Part shown: positions 9,301 through 17,422 of the stretch, piece after piece | How the letters are laid out: every line of letters begins with the position of its first letter | Numbering within the stretch: position 1 is the stretch's first letter | From: Bdellovibrionales bacterium | GTDB lineage: Bacteria > Bdellovibrionota > Bdellovibrionia > Bdellovibrionales > JAGQZY01 | DNA: 32,682 nucleotides | Direction: 5' to 3' | Assembly: GCA_020435205.1 (NCBI GenBank) | Contig: JAGQZY010000026.1 | Coordinates: 1 to 32,682, forward strand | The notes under the pieces: model-generated | What the model saw: the letters and a program-made list of their open reading frames with translations, nothing else | What the model was told of the DNA's origin: nothing | Database searches by the model: none | Position numbers and translations under genes: made by a program

Positions 9301-12300
9301 TTGAAACCATTCGTTCATTTGCATGTGCATAGTCAGTACTCTTTGCTTGAAGCCAGCTGTCGGGCAAAAAATCTTTTAAAAAAAGCAAAAAGCTTTGATA
9401 TGCCCGCGGCGGCCCTTACTGATGCCGGCAATATGTTTGGTGCTGTGGAGTTCTATCTCACCGCCCTCAAAGAGGGAGTCAAACCCATCATTGGGCTTGA
9501 TGCTTATCTGGCCCCTGTAGATCGTTTTACTAAAAACGAAAAAAAGGATATCAATTATCAGCCCAACACACGGCTGGTACTTTTGGCAAAAAACTACAAG
9601 GGCTACCAAAATCTCTGCCAATTAAGCTCCATTGGCTATCAGGAAGGTTTTTACTATAAACCACGCATTGATTACCAAGCGTTAAAAGAGTTTTCTAGTG
9701 ACTTGATTGTACTTACGGGTGGCCTTTCTGGAGAAGTCATCTCTCATTTTCGACGGCATGGCGAAGACGCTGCCAGGGAAAAGCTTTTAAAGCTTAGAGA
9801 CATTTTTGGTGAAAACCTTTACTTAGAAGTTAATCGCACCGGCGTGCCCGAATGGGATGAGGTTGAACCTTTCTTATTTGAGCTTTCGCAAAAAGAAGGT
9901 GTGCCTTTAGTGGCCGCTAATGATGTTTATTATTTGAAAAAAGAAGATCAGCTGGCCCAAGAGGTGTTGATCTGTATTGGTAGTAACAAAACCCTCCACG
10001 ATGAATCGCGCTGGCGCTTAGGTTCAGAAGAGTTTTACTTTAAGTCTTCCGATCAAATGTATGATCTTTTTAAAGATCGCCCCGATCTGTGCGAGCGCAC
10101 GGTTGAAATTGCTGAACAGTGCAACCTCGAATTTCGCTTAGAAGATGAGAGTGGAAAAACCATTTATCACCTCCCTAGTTTCCCTACTCAAGACGGACGA
10201 AGTATTGAAGATGAATTGCGCAGACTTTCTTATGAAGGCATGGAAGATCGTTTTCAAGAGGCTGAGGAAAAGGGTGAGGCGGTGGCCGCGGAAAAAAAAC
10301 CTGAGTACTTTGAACGCCTCGATTACGAGATGAGCGTTATTAAAAACATGGGTTTCATCGGTTATTTTTTAATCGTTCAAGACTTTATCAATTGGGCCAA
10401 AGAAAACAATGTGCCGGTTGGTCCGGGTCGAGGATCGGGAGCTGGTTCCTTGGTGGCCTACTGTTTGAAGATTACCGATTTGGATCCCGTTCGCTACAGC
10501 TTGATCTTTGAACGATTTTTGAATCCTGAACGCGTAAGCATGCCTGACTTTGATATCGATTTTTGCCAGGAAAAGCGTCCGCGGGTGATTGAATATGTGA
10601 CCGAAAAATACGGTAAAGACAGTGTTTCGCAAATCATCACTTACGGAAAACTACAGGCACGGGCGGCTCTCCGTGATGTGGGCCGAGTTTTAGGGATGAC
10701 CTACAATGAAGTGGATGTGATCGCCAAGCTTATTCCAGAAAAATTAGGAATCACCCTAAAAGAAGCCCTTGAGATGGAACCTCGTCTTAAAGAGCAAATG
10801 GAAATGAATCCGCAAGTTCATAACATGATTGATATCGCTTTAAAAGTAGAGGGTCTCGTTCGCCATGCTGGGATTCATGCGGCCGGCGTGATCATTGCCG
10901 ATGGCAAGCTAGTCAACCACGCCCCTCTTTACAAAGGGGTGGATGGCGAGAATGTCGTTCAATACGACATGAAGCACGCCGAGAAGATTGGGTTGATCAA
11001 ATTTGACTTTTTGGGTTTAAAAACGCTCACCCACATTCAGTATGCTTTGGACTTAATTGCTGAAAACCGAGGGCGAAAGTTAGAGCCCTATCAAATTCCC
11101 ATTAATGATCCTAAAATTTATGAGCTTATGTCCTCAGGCGACTCAGCTGGGGTGTTTCAGTTTGAAGGTGATGGCATCACCGATGCTCTCAGAAAGATTA
11201 AGCCCACTTGCTTTGAAGATATTATGGCGATCAACGCCCTTTATCGACCTGGTCCTATGGACATGATTCCTGAGTACACTAAGCGTAAGCACGGCCAATC
11301 CAAGGTGGATTATATTTTTCCAGAGTTGGAAGAAGTTTTAAAAGAAACCTATGGAGTTATTATTTACCAGGAGCAAGTGCAGTTGATTGCAGCGAAGATT
11401 GCCTCTTACTCATTGGGTGAAGCCGATCTTCTCCGCCGAGCTATGGGTAAAAAAATTGCCGAAGAGATGGCTCAGCAACGCAAACGCTTCTTAAAAGGAG
11501 CCGAAGAAAACCAGCATGATAAAGAACGCTCGGAAAAACTTTTTGATTTAATGGCTAAATTTGCTGAGTACGGCTTTAACAAATCCCACTCGGCAGCCTA
11601 TTGTGTGATCGCTGCGCAAACGGCATGGCTTAAAGCCTACTACCCCGTCGAGTTTTATGCGGCCTTGTTAACCACGGATATGAATGATACCGACAAAGTG
11701 GTTAAATACGTTAAGCTTTGTCGCCGTCGGGGTATTGATGTGAAGGCGCCTCATATCAATCACTCGAGTAGTAAATTCCAAGTGAAGGGCGACTCCATTT
11801 ATTATAGCCTTGCTGCCATTAAGGGCGTTGGAACATCGGCCGTTGAAGCTATTATAGAAGCCCGTGATTCATTGCCATCAAAAAGCTTTACTGATCTCGA
11901 AGAATTCTTTGAAGTCGTGGATCTCAGAAGAGTGAATAAAAAGGTGATTGAATGTTTAATTAAAGCGGGAGCCTTTGATGGCTTTGGATATCATCGGTCG
12001 CAAATGTTTTCAGGTTACGATAAATTCTTAGACGCTGCAGAGAGCAAAAGACAGGATGCCGAAGTTGGGCAGGAATCCTTATTTTCTTTGGTGGATGAAA
12101 GTGAGCAAGAGAAGGTCACTCTACCTGAAGGCAAACCCTGGCCTCGCATGACCCGCCTAACTTACGAAAAAGAGGTGTTGGGGTTTTACTTAAGTGATCA
12201 TCCCCTCAATGGCCTTGAAAATATTTGTAAGGTTTGGGCCAATACCACCGTGGATCATCTGACGAATCTTGAGAATAAATCCAAAGTGACTCTGGCAGGG

Positions 12301-12777
12301 ATGGTAACCACCTTTAAGGAGATTATTACCAAAAAGGGAACCCGTATGGCTTTTGTGCAATTTGAAGATATGAGCTCTTCAGTAGAAGCCATAGTCTTTC
12401 CAAACACCTATGCGGAGTGTGAAACTTTGGTAAAAAGTGAGGTTCCGCTCTTGCTGACAGGAATCCTAGAAAATAAAGAGGGTGAAGCTAAGGTGATTGT
12501 GGACAAGGTGAGCACTCTTGCCGATAGTATTCACCAGGCTAAGGGTATTTTGTTCAAGATTAATAATAGTATGGAGCCTAAGCTTAAGATGCTGCGTGAA
12601 AGAATCGACAGCAACCCGGGGGAGACCCGAGTCAAAATTGAATTGAATTTAGATAACTTAAAAAAACGAGTGATCTATGATGTGCGCGATCCTAAGGGGA
12701 TTCATCTTTCCAATGAGTTTTTAGAGGGTTTGCAACAAGACTTTGGTGATGTAGAATTTGTAGAAATATCTCGCTAA
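9301..12777 (+). CDS. dnaE: DNA polymerase III alpha subunit
   Basis: Replicative C-family polymerase of 1158 aa. Order: PHP domain (1 to about 280), palm with the catalytic aspartates D416 and D418 (PDFDIDF), a third acidic site in FDFLGLKTLT, fingers, tandem HhH region (IKGVGTSAVEAI), a clamp-binding motif QESLFSL (from Q924), and an OB fold (about 990-1070) before the tau-binding tail. In the PHP domain several metal ligands seem replaced: TDAGNM rather than TDHGNM, NRTG rather than a His-Gly, and NDVYY rather than NDxHY. The domain is therefore probably inactive and proofreading is left to a separate epsilon subunit. The start is TTG 9301: GGGAG lies 6 bases upstream and the family begins here. 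Three bases separate it from guaA. Confidence 0.97.
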   Translation: MKPFVHLHVHSQYSLLEASCRAKNLLKKAKSFDMPAAALTDAGNMFGAVEFYLTALKEGVKPIIGLDAYLAPVDRFTKNEKKDINYQPNTRLVLLAKNYKGYQNLCQLSSIGYQEGFYYKPRIDYQALKEFSSDLIVLTGGLSGEVISHFRRHGEDAAREKLLKLRDIFGENLYLEVNRTGVPEWDEVEPFLFELSQKEGVPLVAANDVYYLKKEDQLAQEVLICIGSNKTLHDESRWRLGSEEFYFKSSDQMYDLFKDRPDLCERTVEIAEQCNLEFRLEDESGKTIYHLPSFPTQDGRSIEDELRRLSYEGMEDRFQEAEEKGEAVAAEKKPEYFERLDYEMSVIKNMGFIGYFLIVQDFINWAKENNVPVGPGRGSGAGSLVAYCLKITDLDPVRYSLIFERFLNPERVSMPDFDIDFCQEKRPRVIEYVTEKYGKDSVSQIITYGKLQARAALRDVGRVLGMTYNEVDVIAKLIPEKLGITLKEALEMEPRLKEQMEMNPQVHNMIDIALKVEGLVRHAGIHAAGVIIADGKLVNHAPLYKGVDGENVVQYDMKHAEKIGLIKFDFLGLKTLTHIQYALDLIAENRGRKLEPYQIPINDPKIYELMSSGDSAGVFQFEGDGITDALRKIKPTCFEDIMAINALYRPGPMDMIPEYTKRKHGQSKVDYIFPELEEVLKETYGVIIYQEQVQLIAAKIASYSLGEADLLRRAMGKKIAEEMAQQRKRFLKGAEENQHDKERSEKLFDLMAKFAEYGFNKSHSAAYCVIAAQTAWLKAYYPVEFYAALLTTDMNDTDKVVKYVKLCRRRGIDVKAPHINHSSSKFQVKGDSIYYSLAAIKGVGTSAVEAIIEARDSLPSKSFTDLEEFFEVVDLRRVNKKVIECLIKAGAFDGFGYHRSQMFSGYDKFLDAAESKRQDAEVGQESLFSLVDESEQEKVTLPEGKPWPRMTRLTYEKEVLGFYLSDHPLNGLENICKVWANTTVDHLTNLENKSKVTLAGMVTTFKEIITKKGTRMAFVQFEDMSSSVEAIVFPNTYAECETLVKSEVPLLLTGILENKEGEAKVIVDKVSTLADSIHQAKGILFKINNSMEPKLKMLRERIDSNPGETRVKIELNLDNLKKRVIYDVRDPKGIHLSNEFLEGLQQDFGDVEFVEISR

Positions 12778-12798
12778 AGATCGAATGTGGGGGCATTG

Positions 12799-13959
12799 AT
12801 GAAAATAATCATCCTAATTTTATCGATTCTGACTACTTTGCCAGCGCTGGCAAAGTATGAAGCCTTTGTGAGTAAGCAAATTATTGAGGAGAAAGTTGAA
12901 CGCAAGGCCCGTCGCGAAGCTATTGACAAAGCTACCAAAGAGACGACCCTAGAGCAGATTAAAAAGATGATTGGCGAGCAACGGTTTAAAGAAAATAAAA
13001 GTAAAATTGATAGCGAAATTTTAAGCTTACAGAACCGTTTTATTCCGTTTTTTAAAATCTTAAAATACAAGCAAGTGGGCGAGACCTTTGAATTTGATAT
13101 TGAGGTGAAAGTTTCCACCACTGATCTTCGTCAAGTTCTCCAACAAAAGGGGCTCTTTGCGAGTAGCACCAAGACAGGGATTACTCTCCCTTTTGTAGAG
13201 TTTAATAACCGTATCAGTGGAGAATCCTATCGTTGGTGGGCGCCCAGTTTCACTACCCAAAATGAATTGGAATCCCTGTCGTTAAAGTTTGAGAGTGAGC
13301 TTTTTCAAGGTTTTTTAGATAAGGGATTGTTTTTGTTAAGGCCCCAGGCTTTTTCCATGGTGAATATGGTTCCCGATGTTTTGCGAAAGACTTTTTTAAC
13401 TCAAACCGAAATGGTTCAGTTGACGGGGTTGCAAAACGGACAGCTTTACCTAGATGGTAAAGTTGATATTATTTCTAGCCCTCTCAGAGAAAATGCTTAC
13501 CGGATTCGGGTGCAAATGAGTTGCCGCCAGTCAGGGAACGGCAAAAGTGTTGCTGAAGTGGTGAGAACTTTTGATGCAGCTAGTGGAATTCAGATGAATC
13601 AACTCACCAACGACGTTAAGCGTCTCGCTCAAGAGATTGGTAAAGACATTGCAGGGCAAGTTTATGACCTTTGGCAAAGAGGGGTGCTAGAGTCGCAAAC
13701 GGTGCAGCTAGCAGTGACAGGGAATTTGGACAACAATCAGCTCGATCACTTTAAAAAATCCCTGAGTGAGTCCGTGAATGGTATCCAAGGTCTTCGTGAA
13801 AGACTTTTTGAGCCAGGACGGGTGACGTTTGAACTTGATTATGAGGGTGGCGTTGAACTTCTCAAAAGCCAACTAGAAAAAACTCAAATTGAAGGTTTTA
13901 TGAGTCAGGTGGTTTCTGTGAATGCCGAACAAATCACTCTCGATGTGAAGAGTAAGTAA
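12799..13959 (+). CDS. exported protein, FlgT N-domain-like
   Basis: A 386-aa exported protein directly after dnaE. The ATG at 12799 is chosen (GGGGG 5 bases upstream, then signal peptide MKIIILILSILTTLPALAK); a GTG at 12787 is in frame but weaker. The first mature 100 residues have the alternating pattern of the FlgT N-terminal or LPP20-type fold: a strand, a helix rich in A, R and E (VERKARREAIDKATKE), a long helix, and the strand FEFDIEVKVSTTDLRQVL. The remaining 260 residues are not recognised. It pairs with the next gene, which resembles the middle and C-terminal domains of FlgT, and no flagellar gene lies nearby in the window. FlgT forms part of the H-ring of sodium-driven motors; whether these two do is unproven. 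Confidence 0.6.
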   Translation: MKIIILILSILTTLPALAKYEAFVSKQIIEEKVERKARREAIDKATKETTLEQIKKMIGEQRFKENKSKIDSEILSLQNRFIPFFKILKYKQVGETFEFDIEVKVSTTDLRQVLQQKGLFASSTKTGITLPFVEFNNRISGESYRWWAPSFTTQNELESLSLKFESELFQGFLDKGLFLLRPQAFSMVNMVPDVLRKTFLTQTEMVQLTGLQNGQLYLDGKVDIISSPLRENAYRIRVQMSCRQSGNGKSVAEVVRTFDAASGIQMNQLTNDVKRLAQEIGKDIAGQVYDLWQRGVLESQTVQLAVTGNLDNNQLDHFKKSLSESVNGIQGLRERLFEPGRVTFELDYEGGVELLKSQLEKTQIEGFMSQVVSVNAEQITLDVKSK

Positions 13960-13982
13960 ACCCCGACCTTTGACTTGAGCTC

Positions 13983-14000
13983 GGTCCAGTCCTGTGGACC
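13983..14000 (+). other. intergenic hairpin GGTCCA-loop-TGGACC
   Basis: A perfect 6-base stem with a 6-base loop (GTCCTG) lies 23 bases after the 12799-13959 gene and 15 bases before the next start. There is no T tract, so it is not a simple terminator; it may mark an mRNA processing or stability point. Confidence 0.35.
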
Positions 14001-14014
14001 CTGCTGGAGTCCGC

Positions 14015-14962
14015 TTGCATAATATGGATATGAGAAGTCTCTTTTTACTATCCATCGTTAGTTTGTTTTGTGTTCAATGTATGAATTTTGAAGATGTGCG
14101 CAGGCGTAGAACGGCTCCTGAGGTGCGCGATCTGCCTCGCCAGGCCCGTGAAGACAATGTGGGCTTGCGGCGCCGGGTGATCGTGTTGCCCTTTTTAAAT
14201 CTCTCTCCTTATCCTTCAGACAATGCCGCCAATATTGCTAGAAACTCCTTAGTGAGCTACCTCAACCAGACGGGTGAAGTCTTAGTTTTGGACGTAAACG
14301 ATTTAGCAACGGACATCACTTCTTACCAGGAAGAGGACGGCTATAATATTAAAAAACTTTTACCAGTGATTCGTAAAGTGGGAGCCCATGGCATTGTGGT
14401 TGGCCGAATCAAAGAGATCAAAACCAAAAAAATTGGAGACAGTGTTGGCGTATTTAGAAAGGTCAAAGCCCAGGTCAAAACTTTAGTGGATATTGAGATG
14501 TACTCGGTAAAAAGTGGAAGCATTCTTGCTAGTGAAGTGCGTTCAGCCACCATCGAAGAAGACGTGACTCGAGTGGCGAAGCAATCCTATATGGACGACG
14601 AGTTACGAGACAACCCTGTTCTCATCAGATCCGTGGTGAATGCGGCCTTTGCGAAAATGGTTCCTTCTATTGTGCGCGCTTTAAGAAAACTCAACTGGGA
14701 AGGACGAGTGGCTCTCGTGCGCGGAGAAAAAGTTTACTTGAATGCCGGAAGACTGTCTGGATTGCAAGTCGGAGATCTATTGCGCGTGACGGAAGCTAAA
14801 GAGGAAGTTTTTGATCCAGAGACGGGGTCTTATCTCGGTAATATTCGCGGTCGCATGAAGGGAACACTGGAAGTGGTTAGCTATTTTGGTAAAGATGGGG
14901 CTGTAACCATTGTCCATTCAGGCTCTGGATTTAACGAAAACGACATTGTTGAGTTCTACTAA
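14015..14962 (+). CDS. FlgT middle/C-domain-like probable lipoprotein
   Basis: About 315 aa with an N-terminal hydrophobic segment (SLFLLSIVSLFCVQC) that resembles a lipoprotein signal, although the lipobox VQC is atypical. Residues about 45-215 read like a TolB-N or FlgT-middle domain (RRVIVLPFLNLSPYPSDNA, GAHGIVVGRIKEI). The C-terminal 85 residues (GRVALVRGEKVYLNAGRLSG, VGDLLRVTEA, ENDIVEFY) match the FlgT C-terminal domain pattern, and this is the basis of the call. The start is uncertain: TTG 14015 has GGAG 5 bases upstream, while ATG 14024 and 14030 are possible without a good site. It probably follows its neighbour on one message. A CsgG-like or general envelope role is the alternative. 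Confidence 0.65.
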   Translation: MHNMDMRSLFLLSIVSLFCVQCMNFEDVRRRRTAPEVRDLPRQAREDNVGLRRRVIVLPFLNLSPYPSDNAANIARNSLVSYLNQTGEVLVLDVNDLATDITSYQEEDGYNIKKLLPVIRKVGAHGIVVGRIKEIKTKKIGDSVGVFRKVKAQVKTLVDIEMYSVKSGSILASEVRSATIEEDVTRVAKQSYMDDELRDNPVLIRSVVNAAFAKMVPSIVRALRKLNWEGRVALVRGEKVYLNAGRLSGLQVGDLLRVTEAKEEVFDPETGSYLGNIRGRMKGTLEVVSYFGKDGAVTIVHSGSGFNENDIVEFY

Positions 14963-15109
14963 AATTGATAAATGAAAAACAATTGAAAACCTGACGAACT
15001 CTAAATAACTAATATTTTTAACATTCTCATCTTTGACAGAAAATATAAGTTTTTGTCCAATGATAACAGCTGATGAATTGGGCTGCGCCATGTTATCCCC
15101 CAATAAACC

Positions 15110-15125
15110 GACACCCTAGGGTGTC
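15110..15125. promoter_or_regulatory. perfect 16-base palindrome in the leader of the Cys4 protein
   Basis: GACACCCT followed by its exact complement AGGGTGTC, 22 bases before the ATG at 15147. It could be a dimeric repressor site or an RNA hairpin (6-base stem, CTAG loop) close to the ribosome site GGGGAG. A TTGACA at 15033-15038 lies upstream, but no good -10 box is spaced to it. Confidence 0.5.
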
Positions 15126-15146
15126 CTTTCATAAAGGGGAGATATT

Positions 15147-15578
15147 ATGAAAAATGCTATTCTTGTAGCGTTGGCATCACTATTGATGGTTCCTGCGGCT
15201 CAGGCCATCGAACTTCAGGATCTGGATAAGGTCCAAAGTTTTGAGAACTTCACAACTGAAGAAATGCTTGATTTCAGTGATCTTGAAGACACTCTCATGG
15301 AAGCGGAAATGGGGATCAATAACCACGGACACCGCCGTCCTGTGAAATGTGTTGCCCGAAATCGCAGAGGCATTCGTTTTATTGGTGAAGCACCACGAGT
15401 TCCTATGGCACAACGTCGTGCCATGAGAAAGTGTCGCAACGCTAGCATGCGTCCTGGAACCTGTCGGATCATTCGTTGTCGCCAAGCTCGTCGTCCTGGT
15501 CACGGACCTCATGGCAATGACAACTTAGATACATTTATCGACATCATTAACATCATTGGTGATTTAGCAAACAAATAA
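15147..15578 (+). CDS. small exported four-cysteine protein
   Basis: A 143-aa protein with a clean signal peptide (MKNAILVALASLLMVPAAQA, cleavage after AQA) and a good ribosome site (GGGGAG). An acidic stretch (residues 21-54) is followed by a basic domain with four cysteines: VKCVARNRRGIRF, then MRKC, GTCRI and IRCRQ, after which come a His/Gly/Pro linker and a hydrophobic tail (FIDIINIIGDLANK). The spacing C-x33-C-x11-C-x4-C, with a Gly-Phe pair and an Ala-rich helix between the first two, resembles the exported protein at 17344-17709. The cysteines may form two disulphides in the periplasm or outside. The function is unknown. A strong terminator follows the stop by 23 bases. Confidence 0.8.
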   Translation: MKNAILVALASLLMVPAAQAIELQDLDKVQSFENFTTEEMLDFSDLEDTLMEAEMGINNHGHRRPVKCVARNRRGIRFIGEAPRVPMAQRRAMRKCRNASMRPGTCRIIRCRQARRPGHGPHGNDNLDTFIDIINIIGDLANK

Positions 15579-15601
15579 GTTTTCACAATATTGTGGAAAC
15601 C

Positions 15602-15630
15602 AAGCCGCCAGACACTTTCTGGCGGCTTTT
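15602..15630 (+). terminator. rho-independent terminator
   Basis: Stem GCCGCCAGA (15604-15612) and TCTGGCGGC (15618-15626), perfect over 9 bases and extendable to 11 with the flanking A/T pairs, loop CACTT, followed by TTTTCTATAT. It ends the small exported gene and lies between convergent genes, so it probably also stops transcripts leaving pfkA. Confidence 0.9.
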
Positions 15631-16653
15631 CTATATAAAAATTCCTAAGGCTTGCACCATTTTCACCCAACGATGTTCAGGGTCCACATTGCGAGGTTCA
15701 CCTGTGATGGATTCCAAGGCTACGGGATGGATTTGTCCGTTTTTATAGACCGCTGCTTGGCCCCACTGATTTTGATCAGCGAGCCTCGCAGCAACAATAC
15801 CCATAGCTGTTGTCAAAAAACGATCGGTCGTGGTTGGTGGGTGGGATCTTTGCAAATGTCCTAAAACAATATGCCTGGCTTCCCAATCGATTTCTTTTTC
15901 AACCCATTGTGCGAGTCTTTGCCCTATCCCGTAATCATGAACCATGACGGACTTGCCACTTTTGTCCATATCTCGCTCGACACCCTCTTCAAGGGTCACT
16001 CCTTCAGAAGTGACGACAATAATGCCCCTTTGACTTTTGTGTTTTTCTTTTAGGAAAGTTTTGAATTGATTTAAATTCACGGGTCTCTCAGGGATTAAAA
16101 TAGCATCGGCCATGGAGGCCATGCCACCACCTAAGGCGATCCAGCCTGCTGTGCGCCCCATGGTCTCAACAACAATAATGCGCTTATGGGCTGTCGCTGT
16201 GGTTCTTAAATCGTCCACGGCTTCGGAGACCACCGAGCAAGCCGTGTCATAGCCAAAGGTGGCGTCGGTCCCAGGAAGATCATTATCGATAGTTTTAGGA
16301 ACACCAATTAACTTTACGTCATGGTCCAATCCCTTCAGGCAGCGAAAGGTTCCATCACCGCCGGCAACAATCAGTCCGTCAATGCCGAGCTCTTTATAGG
16401 CCTTAATAAATTCTTCCTCACGGCCTTCAGTGCCCGAGCGATTGGAGGTTCCGACAAAGGTGCCAGCAAAAGCATGTACGCCGCGAACGGCATCAATCGT
16501 TAAAGGGACAACGTCTCTGTTGTAGATGCCTTCAAAGCCATCGCGAATGCCAAGAGCCTCGTGGCCAAGGTTAATGAGGGTGCGAGTCGCGGCTTCAATA
16601 ATCCCGTTGAGTCCGGGGGCGTCTCCGCCGCCAGTCAGTATTCCAATGCGCAT
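15631..16653 (-). CDS. pfkA: 6-phosphofructokinase, ATP-type with G/K signature
   Basis: Phosphorylates fructose 6-phosphate in glycolysis; 340 aa. It starts MRIGILTGGGDAPGLN (phosphoryl donor loop). The key motifs are GGDGT (98-102) and PKTIDND (119-125) with the catalytic Asp123, then MGRTAGWIA. The residue equivalent to E. coli position 104 is Gly101, which is the ATP state, whereas the position equivalent to 124 is Lys120, which is typical of pyrophosphate enzymes and of a subset of ATP enzymes. Donor choice by motif is thus ATP-leaning but not decided. ATG 16653 has AGGA 7 bases upstream. It diverges from lipB and converges with the small exported gene through the terminator. Confidence 0.93.
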   Translation of the reverse strand: MRIGILTGGGDAPGLNGIIEAATRTLINLGHEALGIRDGFEGIYNRDVVPLTIDAVRGVHAFAGTFVGTSNRSGTEGREEEFIKAYKELGIDGLIVAGGDGTFRCLKGLDHDVKLIGVPKTIDNDLPGTDATFGYDTACSVVSEAVDDLRTTATAHKRIIVVETMGRTAGWIALGGGMASMADAILIPERPVNLNQFKTFLKEKHKSQRGIIVVTSEGVTLEEGVERDMDKSGKSVMVHDYGIGQRLAQWVEKEIDWEARHIVLGHLQRSHPPTTTDRFLTTAMGIVAARLADQNQWGQAAVYKNGQIHPVALESITGEPRNVDPEHRWVKMVQALGIFI

Positions 16654-16744
16654 AATTTAGTCCTTTTTAGGCAATTTATCATGGATGAAGCTATGGGAAA
16701 AATTTCTTTTTGCAAGGACTTGGATCCTTGGGTATGGGTGAGTC

Positions 16745-17422
16745 ATGGATTTTTCTTTGCAAAAAAAATGGCTGGGTTTGACCCCTTACCAAGAGGGCTT
16801 AAAGCAACAGGAGAGGGCTCTTGAGTATGTGAAAAGTGATCACGAGGGAGTTGTGCTTGGCCTTGAACACCCCAATGTGATCACCCTCGGTGTGAGAGGA
16901 CGTGAAGACCTGGACCTTATTCAGACCCCAGAAAATTTTGAAATTGTAAAAATTCGCCGCGGAGGTCAAGCCACCATTCACAACCCGGGGCAATTGGTGA
17001 TTTATCCAGTTTTGCCTTTGCGTGAATGGGGTTTGGGGGCTAGGGATTATGTTTGCCTGTTAACAAAAGCCACTAAAACTTTTTTAAAAGGTTTAGGTGT
17101 TGAGAGTTTTGAAAAAGGGGAGCCTGGGCTTTACACGGATTCTGGAAAAATTGTTGCCTTTGGTGTGCAAATCTCCCGGGGAGTGAGTCTGCATGGGCTT
17201 GCCATCAATGTTTATAATGAATTGAGCCCGTTTAAAAATATCCAAGTTTGCGGAGCCCAAGGCCAGGCTATGGACTCCTTGCGCAATCATTCTTGCCAAG
17301 CTCCTTTGCATGAGCTTTTCGATGAATGGTTCTCTATCTTAAATTATTCATTGCTACAGACGACATCACGCTCGGCACAGTGTACTGACGACGTCGCATC
17401 CGAACACTTTTTAAGAACTTGA
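16745..17422 (+). CDS. lipB: octanoyl-[ACP]:protein N-octanoyltransferase LipB
   Basis: Transfers octanoyl groups from acyl carrier protein to lipoyl domains, the first step of lipoate synthesis. The 225-aa protein has the family motif RGGQATIHNPGQ (72-83), the Lys of the catalytic dyad at K135 (SGKIVAFGVQ), the GVSLHGLAINV block, and the catalytic Cys169 (IQVCGAQG). ATG 16745 follows GGGTGAGTC; the gene lies 91 bases from divergent pfkA. The C-terminal 27 residues (from LNYSLLQTT) run beyond the usual fold and are encoded antisense to the 3' end of the convergent gene at 17344-17709 (79-base overlap). lipA is not in this window. Confidence 0.93.
   Translation: MDFSLQKKWLGLTPYQEGLKQQERALEYVKSDHEGVVLGLEHPNVITLGVRGREDLDLIQTPENFEIVKIRRGGQATIHNPGQLVIYPVLPLREWGLGARDYVCLLTKATKTFLKGLGVESFEKGEPGLYTDSGKIVAFGVQISRGVSLHGLAINVYNELSPFKNIQVCGAQGQAMDSLRNHSCQAPLHELFDEWFSILNYSLLQTTSRSAQCTDDVASEHFLRT

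Noticed and set aside
16710-16738. TTGCAA, 17 bases, TATGGG as lipB promoter
   Set aside because: The -10 box would end 7 bases before the lipB ATG, requiring a leaderless message, and it matches consensus poorly; not strong enough to list.
16561-16824. Plus-strand frame of 87 aa between pfkA and lipB
   Set aside because: It overlaps the N-terminal codons of pfkA and the start of lipB; both are verified by motifs and starts, leaving no room for it.
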